Source: Stichopus chloronotus
Taxonomy: Eukaryota > Echinodermata > Holothuroidea > Aspidochirotida > Stichopodidae
Reading direction: 5' to 3'
Length of the DNA stretch: 64,000 nt
NCBI GenBank assembly: GCA_021234535.1
Contig: CM037838.1
Location: forward strand, 30,171,969 to 30,235,968
Shown here: positions 47,849-58,840 of the stretch, piece after piece
Numbering within the stretch: position 1 is the stretch's first letter
How the letters are laid out: every line of letters starts with the position of its first letter
Position numbers and translations under genes: made by a program
Notes under the pieces: model-generated
What the model was told of the DNA's origin: nothing
What the model saw: only the letters and a program-made list of their open reading frames with translations
Database searches by the model: none

Positions 47849-50800
47849 CTACTAAGAAGTATACAGGAACTCTTGTATTTGGTTACTTACATTTCTTTCT
47901 CTCCTTCTTCTCTCGTACCATTGGTTAGCCTTTTATTTACAGTAAAGGCTAAATTATTGAAAGTGCAGTGCTATTATATATTTATTATATAGATTCACAT
48001 TCATTGACATGGCGGTGTAACGTACATCTGTACATATAATCTTATCTTAACAACTGTCAGATTAAGTTATGTAATGTTAGTATTCTTATCCTATTTCAAA
48101 GACTCATAGGGAAAAGGGACAAGATTTTGTCCGTATATTCGTGTAGGTTTTCCACTTTTTGTCTCGGTGATAAGGATAAATTTTCTCATCCAAGGAGATC
48201 CACCAGCCCAATCTTCTGTTCAGAGGATCACGATTGTATCCATTTCAGTAATCACCACTATCTGAGATTTCTCTGATGAGCAAAAAATGTTTCAATTTTA
48301 ACCTCATCGTAGGATTTTGTTTTTGCCTTAACTTTCCCTTTTGTTTCACTTTTCATTCAGAATGCAACTCTTACTATAAGTCTAGGATTTACTGCAGCGG
48401 TCATTAGCAATCGTTAGATAGTGCCATAGTGTCCGATGCTGCATTCTGAGTGAAGACAAAGGGAAGAAAAGAAAGAAAACTTAATAAAAACAAAAAGAGA
48501 TATACATCGACTTTCACGAACAGCGTAATGACTCCTTCGAGAGTCAGCCTCAAAACTGTTATATTCTCTGGCTGAGTGGTTGAGTGCAGCGATTATAGAT
48601 ATAGATTTGTGGTTATCCGTCAAAAGAGTCAAGTCGGTATACAAGAGATATTGCAGCAATCGTTCTTGGAGTCAAGAGCCCCTGCGGGACTCACAAGAAG
48701 AAAGGGTAAAGACACACCAAAGCGTGGGAAGCTGTCATCAAATCTACCGGATTTCTTCCTCCTTTTTTTTTCAAAGAAAACTAAGCACTTCAGTCAAATC
48801 AAACCAGGGCTTTTGCATTGCTGTTTACAAGCAGCTAGTGTTCTAGCAAAAGACAAGAAAATAAATAAGAAGCACAAGAAATGGGGAAACGAGAAAAAGA
48901 GATGCTAGACAACGAACGTATCGTTATGTAGAATCACATAAAAAGACATGATAAAGAAAAGATGAAGTTATAAGGCTAAAAGGCAAATCATTGACGGGCA
49001 AATTTTCTCGAAACGCTATCGAACAACCGTCACGTAAGCACCCTCATTCACATAAGGAAGGAAGTATGCCCCGAGTGTAAAATATACCCTGCCAATTGCC
49101 AATGTTTATATTACGGGAAACGTGACTATAGCTGGAGCGGTATCAGCTCAGATCGTTGTCAGAATAATGCAAACGCAGTCACATATCGAGTGTTCTCACA
49201 GTTTACGGATCGGCGAGATCCCTCGCTTGATACATTCCCATTTAGGGAGATTAAAGTCATGTTTCACATGGGTTTGTTTGATGGTGAACATTGTAATGTC
49301 TACTCTGAACTTGATTGATACGAATATTGATTTGATTTGAGAAGTTCCTGTATTCAGCTCTTACTTGAAATTAAAGAGATTATCTTGCGACAATGTCTGG
49401 AGTCGGCCTATGGCATAAGATTCATCTAAAGATGATGAGTATGGTAATGCTGTATTAATGGAAAACATGTCCAACCAAATAAGTGAGAGGTACTCAAGAA
49501 CCTATCAAAGGCAAGTAAGATGATGATAAGTTTAAGCTACCGCAGCTGGAATATGCAGACGGTGACACTCTATGAAATAATAAATGGACATTTGATGGGA
49601 TATAAAATCGGCTAATAATAGTTAGGATATTACAGTTAAAACTCTTAATGCTAAATAACGTTTCTTTTGTTGATGCATTGTGTATGATTCATCTATGAAA
49701 AATGCATATATATATTGTGTTACTTTATTCGAATATACTAGCAGCTAATTCAAAATATTAATGTTGACCTTACCGCCTGATCCTTGAATCAAAAAATTCG
49801 GATGGTTAGATTCTATAAGTTATCTAGAGTACCAGCAATAATTCATCTTTGAAACAATTTTATTACACACAAATCTTTAATCGTGTAAGCTCTTTGCATA
49901 GCAAAAGGAACAGACTTGTTTTTTGCAATACGTGTACTGAATGAATGAAGTAGTTTCTAATTCATACCTGCATGTAAATTTTCGCTGTTTTTAAAGGACG
50001 TGAAATAGTGGATATGAATGTCATTCATACACCTGTATAGTCTGTGGCCATTATTGTATTTGTATAGTTGACGTAGTTACACTTTCTTTGAATGGTCACA
50101 TACAATTACGTAGGGTTATTCCATGTTACTTTAGGCAGAAAATGGACAGGTTAATCATTGGAGCAAAATAAAAAATCGTCGTTACGAACAGACAAGGTAT
50201 AAACACGATATCACATTTAGAATAATCACGTAATGTGCTACACCCTTTTCTTTTTTCTACTCTCTCCTTTTACATTATGCGATACGAATAAAAAGTTGTA
50301 ACATTGTTATTACTAAGATATTGTCACACCACAAGCAATATGATGGGATACGATACGACGGAGTTGAAAAAAGTTGTTATTTAGATATTATATTATATAC
50401 AAACGATATTTTGCTTGCAACACATCTGTTAATCCTCACGATTAACAAGACAATGGAAAAATCGTTGAGGGGGGTTAAGAAAAAGTCACAGAGTGTGAAA
50501 GCAAAATATTGCTGAACACATTTATCGCATCGCATTTAATCGTATCGCTTCGAGTTGCCCCTAATTTTAAAAAGAGGACGTCATGCTTTAGGAGAAATCT
50601 TTCGTAGTTACCTATTTGCAAGATTTCTAAAAGAGATCTGCATGTATCATGAAAATAAGTCGTCAGTAGGTTATTATACGTACACGTCTATAAATGCTGC
50701 TGCCTATATTTGTAGTGTAGAATCACAAAACTCGGCAGTGTCTGTGCACTCTACCCCGTTACGATCTGTTATGTATGAGTTATATATATAACAAAGTCTA

Positions 50801-52131
50801 CGGTGGAGGCAAATAGGACCACTCTTTAGGCTTCCCTTCGGACGTCAGTTTACCAACGTCAGGGAACTTTTTCTTGTTCGATGTATTTTGTACAATATTA
50901 TTGGCTTGCACACATTTCTTCTTGTAATGAAACTTAGAGAACAAAACTTGTTTTTACATATATAGGGCTTATGTGTGATGAGTTCCATTATATTCACCTT
51001 TCGAAAATGTAGACGTTAATCTAGGTCCGAAGAGGTATTTTATATAGAGTTCAGTTGAAGGCTTGAAGGCAAAATTGTTGCCACTCCAACTCAAACTAAT
51101 TTAAAAGTCTGCTCATTATGTTGAAGACTTTTTATCATACATGCCTACATACCCTCTTTGTCACTAGCAATTCTCTTACAATGAGAACAATAAGAACAAA
51201 ATTTTCAAATAACGTCACAAAGCAAATATAATCCAATGCCTACACTGATAACACAAAGTACATGTTTGTCGTCATCAATTTGAATTTAGCATGATTTTCA
51301 GTGGAAAATGAGAACCCATTATCTTAATTGTTAAATGTAATGTTAATCTGTATGCCACACAATACACGGGTTCGAGAATAGGTCGTTAATCCCAAAATGT
51401 GGTAGTCGGCTTTACAATCGAATCTTGACTTAATTTTCGTATATGTTTTTATTCTCACCTATTTTCAATATTTCGATTTAAATGAGATAATGCATGCATC
51501 AATCACTTTTACCTACTGCATTAAGACACTTCTACATCACATGTAGGACCACTTTAGCAAATTATTAAATACATGCTACCATTTATTCCTTTTACTTTTA
51601 CCATTGTGAATTACAGTCGGCAATTCTTTGTTGCCTAATCAGGCTTCAATAGTCTTGCATTTTCAACGACGGGTATAGCCAATTACTCAGTCAGATTTTA
51701 CAGGTAGTCACATTTTATCTGTGTGGACACATTTATCTGTGATTTTTTTTTCCATAAATTTCTTGAGAAGGTCTAAACAGATATTTTGCGCAATTTATGT
51801 GTTTACTAATGTACGATATAAGTTACCGTACAGTGATAAATTGATCAAAGTTCAGCGTATCCATATGTAAGACGAAAGCGGAAAACAAAATCGGAATTCA
51901 TGACTGCCAATCGCCAACTTGTCATGAAATGTATTTATAATAGAGTTGAAAGTGAGGAAGAGGACTTGCCTTGGTGCATCGCCCCGAGTTTGTAATCCAG
52001 TGAACCCAAGAATGTGTGATGGTTGAATGGGCGCTACCGTAAGGACGTTCCTCTTCAATTATAGGAACCTATAGCGGCCGACATTCGGATAACATGTGGA
52101 TACTGACACTTGTAATATGCATTAAACTAAG
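47849..52131. other. No gene recognised
   Basis: Frames of 110 codons or fewer, with overlapping frames at 48414-48908 on both strands. The stretch 51850-52090 is less AT-rich and sits directly upstream of the repeat nest, so it may be more repeat sequence. Confidence 0.45.
48561..48650 (+). other. Weak tRNA-like segment (possible SINE head)
   Basis: CTGGCTGAGTGGTTG (from 48568) resembles the A box of Ser/Leu-type tRNAs, and GAGTCAAGTC (48626-48635) resembles a B box with two mismatches at a fitting distance. The arms do not fold into a clean cloverleaf, so this is at best a decayed tRNA-derived retroposon head. Confidence 0.2.
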
Positions 52132-52243
52132 TTAGGAATTGACTTTGAAGGGAAACAGAGCATTTCAAATGCACCAACATGGCACAAAAACAAAACATTT
52201 TAATCATTCTGAAGCCATTCAATCTCATCAATAAACATCTAGT
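52132..52243 (+). repeat. Dispersed repeat R1, copy B (5' part only)
   Basis: AAGGGAAACAG, then CATTTCAAATGCACCAACAT, CAATCTCATCAATAAAC and TATCGAC align with the first ~100 bases of the copies at 1145 and 53178. Homology stops abruptly where R2 begins. Confidence 0.7.
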
Positions 52244-52250
52244 ATCGACC

Positions 52251-52440
52251 GGAAAGTGCCGTTTCCGGCCATCTGGGCCGCCTTCAAAAGCCAAAATTTT
52301 CTTGTACGCTGTGCTCCAACTAATGGTGGCGCTCGGCTAAGACAGTCCTGCCCTTTGCTCAGGCCCCATACAAGTTTTGTTCCACCGAACCTGATAGTAG
52401 TCTTTTCGTTAAAACTTTACCCCTCCTTTATATACTCCTG
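52251..52440 (+). repeat. Dispersed repeat R2, copy B
   Basis: Aligns with 41441-41550 and partly again with 41590-41640. It directly abuts R1 copy B, so the two may be parts of one longer element or a nested insertion. The 66-codon frame over it shares FPAIW with the 41.4-kb frame only because the DNA is homologous. Confidence 0.65.
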
Positions 52441-52543
52441 GATCACTTTCTGCTAAGGTATTGGTAATGTCAGAAACAATCACGGTAGTTGCGCCACTCA
52501 GTTGGGACGAAACATGCCGCCACTTAGAATTTGGGACCTTACA

Positions 52544-52558
52544 CCCCCCCCCCCCCCC
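52544..52558. repeat. Poly-C run (15 bp)
   Basis: Fifteen consecutive C after TTACA. Confidence 0.95.
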
Positions 52559-52630
52559 TCATCCTAAAGATATAACTCTAACTACGGACATGCATTCACA
52601 TAAGAGGGACATAGGCTTAAATATCGATTG

Positions 52631-52910
52631 GCATTTTTCCTGTGACAGAGGGTCACAAGTGGGGCAATTTAGTTTAAAGATCTCTTCAACACTGTGCATC
52701 GATCTCTTACTTTTTTATTCTGAATCACCGAGGGAAGGTCTAAAAATGAATATTTCATAGACCAAGATGGAAAGATAAAGTGATTACTGAAAAAATAGAA
52801 ATTCTGGAGATATGCTAAAAATGTAGGATAAAATGTAACATCATTTTGCATCTAGACCACCCTACGTAAGCAAACATTTTGCAAAGTGTAGGTGGACACC
52901 CCCTCCCCTT
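52631..52910 (+). repeat. Dispersed repeat R3, copy A
   Basis: Aligns with 61211-61503. Matching blocks in order: TTTT..GTGACAGAGGG, AA(G/T)TGGGG, AATGAATATTTCA, CAT(C/T)ATTTTGCATCTAG, ACCCTACGTAA, and a C-rich end. Indels between the blocks alter spacing by about 20 bases. Confidence 0.75.
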
Positions 52911-52946
52911 AGACCCCCAGTATTACTCATCTACAGGCCATAGTCA

Positions 52947-52959
52947 CCCCCCCCCCCCC
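52947..52959. repeat. Poly-C run (13 bp)
   Basis: Thirteen consecutive C after TAGTCA. Confidence 0.95.
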
Positions 52960-53066
52960 ATTAAAGAAAACTTGAATCAGGACCTGAACATTCAAGTTAC
53001 ATTTTAATCGGTTTATGCTGGTATATAATACTTGTTTGGTGGATCGGACCAGACTTTTAGAACTGC

Positions 53067-53106
53067 ATTGTACCAGGGAGGTGCTAGAGCACCTCCCTGA
53101 TTGTAC
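53067..53106. mobile_element. Short palindromic element with flanking 7-bp direct repeat
   Basis: Arms CAGGGAGGTGCT (53074-53085) and AGCACCTCCCTG (53088-53099) surround AG. The identical heptamer ATTGTAC lies immediately on each side (53067-53073 and 53100-53106), exactly as a target-site duplication would. The palindrome matches those at 10589-10680. Confidence 0.75.
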
Positions 53107-53177
53107 TATGGCAAACGACTGACACTTATATAATCTTATTCGCATACGAATCATTGAGGTACGATTGAAAATATGTG

Positions 53178-53503
53178 AAAGGGTAACATTCCTCTCAAAT
53201 TGCGCCAGCATGACATACAAGCAAAAAGATCATTATTAAACAATTCAGTCTCACCAATAATCATCAGCAACAGCTTCATCTCCTCGAACCATTATTGTAA
53301 AACGAGTTACCAAGGATGCATCATTTGAAGTTTTTAAAGTTTGGGTATACAAACTGTTCTTGGTCGTTAAGTAACTGAATCGCTATCTGTGAAACACTTA
53401 TTCCTTGAAAGAAATCTACCAATGATCCTGCCTTACTTTCAATGACATATCATTCTGTGTCCATAAATATTGGTTTTAAAAATATTTTGCCTGTAAAACA
53501 AAC
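53178..53503 (+). repeat. Dispersed repeat R1, copy C
   Basis: Full-length partner of 1145-1461, starting 72 bases after the palindromic element and ending at the shared AAAACAAAC. Confidence 0.75.
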
Positions 53504-54009
53504 CCATCAAGTCAGCACTGAGCAGTCCAGCATCACTGAACATATTTTATTTTTAGCCGAGTCTGCAGTTTAATTTACTGTGACAAGGAACTTGTTTGTT
53601 GGTTCCAGAGTCACGGTTCTACAGACTTCGGTAGAATTTCACTGGCTTATACTTTATAGAAGCAAAATCAAATTCAGACAGTGTGCATATGTTTGTATTG
53701 GACCTGTCAATTCCATTAGTAAGTTATTACCTATGTTAAACTGAGATAGCAATTCAGACAACAACACAAGTACACTTGTTACATACTTCAACGCGGACGT
53801 ATACTATTAGCAGCATACTGCCAGCAGCTAAAAGAAACAGCAAAAGATTGATATTTTAGAATTCAATTGCAGTGAATGACCTGCATTGTATAAACTCAGT
53901 GCTTCTGTTGAGGATATCACCAGTAGCAAAGTAAGCAAAGCAGTGCCTCGACTTTATTACTTTATATTTTTTTGTTTTTAAAGTCAGTCTTTATGAAAGA
54001 GTCAGAGTT

Positions 54010-54250
54010 GGTTGTTTAAATTGCATAGATTTCCACAGATTATTAGAAACATGCAAAACACCCAAAATTGAACTGTGAGGGACCCCGAATGAACTAGGCT
54101 TGAACATGGAATTTACATCTTTGACCAAGGCATGCGATTTGACGGTCGTCGCTGTAACTCTTAAGCCAACTGCTAGGCAGTCAGCTGATTACATTCAATG
54201 CTCCACGCTTTATCCAGTACAGTGAAGTGATCAAGTTTGTCAAACGACAT
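54010..54250 (-). mobile_element. Non-LTR retrotransposon reverse-transcriptase remnant (pseudogene)
   Basis: On the minus strand, three pieces in the right order recall the reverse transcriptase of LINE-type elements: FDKLDH (about 54227-54247) matches the motif-A region (aF D x v x H), WLKSYSDDRQIACLG (about 54124-54168) matches the conserved W(F/L)xSYLxxR segment, and FGVPHSSILG (about 54060-54090) matches the motif-B signature GVPQGSxLGP. The pieces lie in different phases and stops separate them, so the copy is frameshifted and dead. Neither the YxDD motif nor an endonuclease domain is visible. The clade cannot be set from so short a remnant. Confidence 0.65.
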
Positions 54251-55499
54251 GAAATAGATTAAACTTATCTTCCTATTGTTCAATCGTAAAATCATTGAAG
54301 CAAATCGTAATACTAATAAAATAGTTATGATTATAACAATAATAATCTAGGCTTAGAGGACAGCTATTGTAATACGTTAGCCAGTTACGCAAGCGTAGAG
54401 GAAGCCTGTGACTTATATATATGACCTTCGTGTCGGTAACAACCGTCTTAACACTTTGGGGTCAAATTTAGCATCTTCTTTTATTTTCTGTTTTGTTTTA
54501 TTTTGATACTTGGAGAAATTTGGGTAATAGTTTTGCACAGATTAGTTATCTGGATGAGTAGAATTTAAAGAAGAACTATGTAGGAAAAGTAAATATAGGG
54601 GATACTACAGAATTATAGAATGTGAATCTCTATGTAAGTCAACCAAATTAAAAATCACAATGTGACTTTACGCTATTGCGTCAATTGATTGTCGCCTAGA
54701 GCCACTGCAACAATTGGTCGCTGTAGAGAACACTCTAAACGTTATGCATGTGACAAACAATGTGGAATGAATCCGTGGAATTTACTCTCTAAAGGGAGAG
54801 AAAGAGAGAAAAAAAAACGGGAACACAATAACGCCAGGACCTTAAAGGGCAGAATCAAGGTTTGACTGAGAAAATTCACCTTTAGTTGATTTTTCTTTCT
54901 AAACTGGTTGTTCACCGAAATATAGAGACGTTGGGAGGTGTTTGAAGGTAGAAGAAACGGTTATTATTGCGTTAATAACTGTTGAATGAGAACTCTTAAT
55001 ATTTGTCGGGTACAAAAAATAAACGTTCATGTACAAGACCAGACAGCCTCCTCTATACGATGACCAATCACAGCGTAAGACTGAGATGACGCTATATGAA
55101 TAAACATAACCGAATGTTTACGGTTCTCATGCTGTTCATGCATTGCGCAATGCTAAGTAAACAAGAGTTTAGTGATAGTTGATGATACATACAGCACACG
55201 TAGGCTAAATATGAAACTGTTCAGCCACACCTCCTCATACCTTGAAAAGACGATAGTATTGAATATTCATATTTGATTCGATGAATATGTATGTTACAGA
55301 CTTTCGGAGTTCTTCACCGATTTTTGGAAATTTGACTCGTTTCTCGGAATTATCCACATGTCTTGAGATAATCTTGATCATATTTCATAGTTATAACTCA
55401 TTGTACGATACCGGTGGGTAATTGTAGTGAAAGAAATTGTGAAAATAAACCCTGATTTCCCATTTAAGATAAGTCAACCGAAGGAGAGACTGAAGGGGT

Positions 55500-55511
55500 G
55501 GGGGGGGGGGG
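55500..55511. repeat. Poly-G run (12 bp)
   Basis: Twelve consecutive G, preceded by GGGGT. Confidence 0.95.
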
Positions 55512-55787
55512 TGTTGCTATACCAGTGGAACACAACTGGAAAATCCAATAATTATAAATATCAGAAGTAAGACTAGGAATGTGGTTGCCAAAATCGCAAC
55601 CACCTGGCTTTGAGTTTACAGTTGTTCTGTACGTAGTGACTTGCTAGGGTCGGTGATTCTAACATTAGTAGACTATGGGGGCCCCTTGTCTGCAAGAGTG
55701 GTTCGACTTTTGGGAGAGTTCGAAAAAGGTGCATTTAAGGACCAAGAGTACTATTAATCTTCTTACATTGAGCTGTCCAAGATGAGA

Positions 55788-55839
55788 AGCTATATGTATA
55801 ATTCCTATAGCTATATATAGCTATATGTATAATTCCTAT
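55788..55839 (+). repeat. 21-bp direct repeat, 31-bp period
   Basis: AGCTATATGTATAATTCCTA (plus T) occurs at 55788-55808 and 55819-55839, separated by an AGCTATATAT spacer. Confidence 0.9.
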
Positions 55840-56435
55840 TCAAACATAGCAGGATGAAATTCGGCGTAAAATAATTATGACAAAGCAAAAATCATGTAAA
55901 TCGGTGAACAGACGAATGAGATATGACTTTTATTTCTTTGCAGTATTATTTTTCAACTGTCCTGGCAATATTGCTCATTCCGCATCACCATTGAACAGAG
56001 TATAACAATGAAAGATGTACGTAGTCATCTTCTGCGATGCTGAAGAGCTGTTTATATGGGCCATTCACGATAATCAGGCAATCATAGTCTATGTTACTGA
56101 CACACTCCCATATTTATCCTAATTAAACAACCTTGTTTCGTTTGAATGAATTAATGTGGTTCCTTAAGGTCTTAAGAAAAAAGAAATATGTGAAAGTCTT
56201 CTTGACGGTGCGATACGAAAGTTGAACTAGTAGTGTAGGTGCCTATAGACGTAAAAATTCAAAGCTTCTTAAACTATACCCTTAATCACTATTTTCGGGA
56301 TCAAGTGGGTACTTAAATTTGATATCATTTGAAAGGTAATGAAGCAAAGATTCCTAATCCATGTGAATGAAAAGGTCTAATTTAAAAAAATGATTATGAA
56401 AAAGTTACCGTGTACTTGCGTTAAAAACCTTTCAA

Positions 56436-56457
56436 CCCCCCCCCCCCCAAAAAAAAA
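56436..56457. repeat. C13 followed by A9
   Basis: C at 56436-56448, A at 56449-56457. Confidence 0.95.
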
Positions 56458-58099
56458 TGTACGAGCTAGTACCCTAGGTACTGCGAAGAAGACTGTGAGC
56501 ATATAAATTGTTAGGAAATACCGGTATTGCTTTTCTACCACTTATTATTTGATCATTATTTTAACGGTACCCCCACCCCCTCTGTACCGTAGGTCAGAAT
56601 GTAGCTAGTTGGGTACGCCTGAAGATGGGCACGCTATATGGCATTTTGCCCAGTGCTTTTACTGCAGTGACAAAGTAGCCTATAGTCATCCCCCAAAAAT
56701 ACGATTTTGAAAGAAAGCCTTGCATATAGTGCGTGGCATATGATTTTTCGTGTTTATTCGGTGTATCTAAGCTGTATTTGGGACCTGAGCGAAAGGGTAA
56801 TGGCGAGGTTTTGAAAGATTTCTGTGTACAAAATTGTGTGTGAAAGTTTGCCATTGCTCTTTTATTGCACATGTGGACAAGCTAAGATACGTGATTGCAT
56901 CCTGGTAGTGTTAATAGTACTGCTGAACATTCAGAGCTTAGGCTAGCACTGGTATGGCATTCGTAAGCTTCGAAGGTTTCATAGTTGTGAAAAATAACAT
57001 AGAAGTGTTAACAAAACTAAATCTTAAAATCTTGCTAGTATTACTTCCAAATGAGTCTTGATCAAATCACGTTTTCGTCTTCATAATTTTTAGCAAACAA
57101 TGAACTTAACACTGGCACTGAAATTTACACAGGAAGTTCTATTTTGCGCGACAAAGATATCGATGACGTCACTTTCAGCACGAGTTTGAACGCTACCTAT
57201 GACAATACTGACTATGAGTAACCTCATTGCCAGTAATTACGTCACAGTTGAGTAGGTAATTGTACCACCAGAATGGTAAAGAATCAAATGTCAGAGAAGA
57301 GGTAGAACAAAGGTTGCCAGGCTGTAGATCTATTTTTCCACGTCACTTGTCACTGTGCTCTTGTGATTATGCTTGGTAATGACAGAAATCTCCCAATCAC
57401 AAAGTCCATACCTTGTAATCTTTCCATGCTTATATGGACACGAAAGCACCATACCGTCGATTTGTGGTTGTCGAATCCTAATTTATGATGCTTCTGGTCG
57501 TCTTGGGTGCTGTTCTGGCTCAATGAAGGCTATCTCCAGAGTTAAGTGTGTTAAATTTGACAATAAATACTGAGGATTTATAGTTATACTATACTTGAAG
57601 CTGTTTGATACTTTCCACACAATAAATTCATGAAATATGACTATATGCAGACATGGATGGACAGAAAAAAGACGATGGAAAACAAAGTATATCTATTGTA
57701 TTATTTGTCGTATAATAGCAAAGCGTTGTGTGTTAATTTGTGACAAGCTTTCAAATATACACAAGTGATGCACACAACTTGAGATGCTTTCTCTGTTGTA
57801 ACAAGATTCTGGAGTTACTATGACTCATGTCCCCCTAAACAGACCGTTAGATTCATCTCCATGGGGTCAGGGCTGAACAATTAATCTACCTTTAAAAAAG
57901 CCAACTGATATGAGTAACTATGAGTAGATGCTTTAACGTTATCTACTAGTACTGAGATTCATGTACAACCACAAAAAAAACCAGAAAATCAAATGACTTT
58001 GTGATTCCTATCTCATTTTGTTTCATACATACACAATCACTTACAAACAAAAGCAACCCAGTGGAGACCGGAAGGGACCATATCAAAATGAAAAACAAA

Positions 58100-58145
58100 A
58101 TTCATAAAAACCATAAAAAAACCCAAAAAAACCATAAAAAACCAT
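58100..58145 (+). repeat. A-rich minisatellite (CATAAAAAAC)n
   Basis: Four imperfect copies of a CATAAAAA(A)C word; one copy reads CCCAAAAAAAC. Confidence 0.85.
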
Positions 58146-58539
58146 ATTCTTTCTTATGGGTTTGATATTACCAAGTGCTAATATAAATGAGTGATGTCAT
58201 TCACTCAGCATTGATGTCAGTTGTGGTCATGAATGAGCAGGGTAATTCACAAGTTCGTGACACCATATTGTGGTTACAGACCTTAAATTGTGCAAGTCAG
58301 CAAAGATTCCCAAGGGAGTGTTTACGGTGACTAAAGCAACAAAGTACTTTGTAAATCTTGACAGGAAGTTTCTGGCAAAAAAGATATTCTCTGAAGGCTT
58401 AGAAAAAGTGATAAGAGCTATGTTATTAAAGTGGTTGTTTGGCACAGAAAATGTTGCCCAAATTGAAAGAGAATGAGACCAAAGTAAATCTAGCAGCGAC
58501 CTCTGCTATGAAACCTAGATCTGCATTCTGGCAAACCTC

Positions 58540-58840
58540 AATAGAAGTTCTCAAGGTTTTCACACTGTGTCTTCTATTGACGTCACATGACCTTTGACCT
58601 CCATAAAAAACGACAGACATCATCTACTCATAAGGTGCTACCAGTGGTAAGAATGTGAAGTTCCAGCAACATTTAGTTTCTGAGATATCTCCATTAATAG
58701 GTTTTCTTACTTTAAACTCTGGTGACCTGAAACGTTTGTCCACAATGAAAAACAATAGGGATCATCTACTCACCATGGGCTACCAACACACCAACTTTGA
58801 TATTCGAGCACCGTTCCCTTCATGAGATACTGTGTTTACA
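58540..58840 (+). repeat. Two tandem modules of a ~142-bp GACCTTTGACCT-type repeat
   Basis: Module one runs AAGGTTTTCACACTGTGT, TGACCTTTGACCTCC, CATCATCTACTCA, GTGCTACCA, TGAGATAT. Module two runs GTGACCTGAAACGTTTGTCC, ACAATAGGGATCATC, TACTCACCATGGGCTACC, ATGAGATACTGTG. CATCTACTCA is at 58621 and 58763. The order and period match a repeat I remember as widespread in marine animals; that identification is from memory. Confidence 0.6.

Larger units (their letters stand above)
54251..58539. other. No gene recognised
   Basis: Holds G12 at 55500-55511, C13 with A9 at 56436-56457, a TGACGTCA at 57164-57171, and short unremarkable frames (92 codons at most). Confidence 0.5.
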
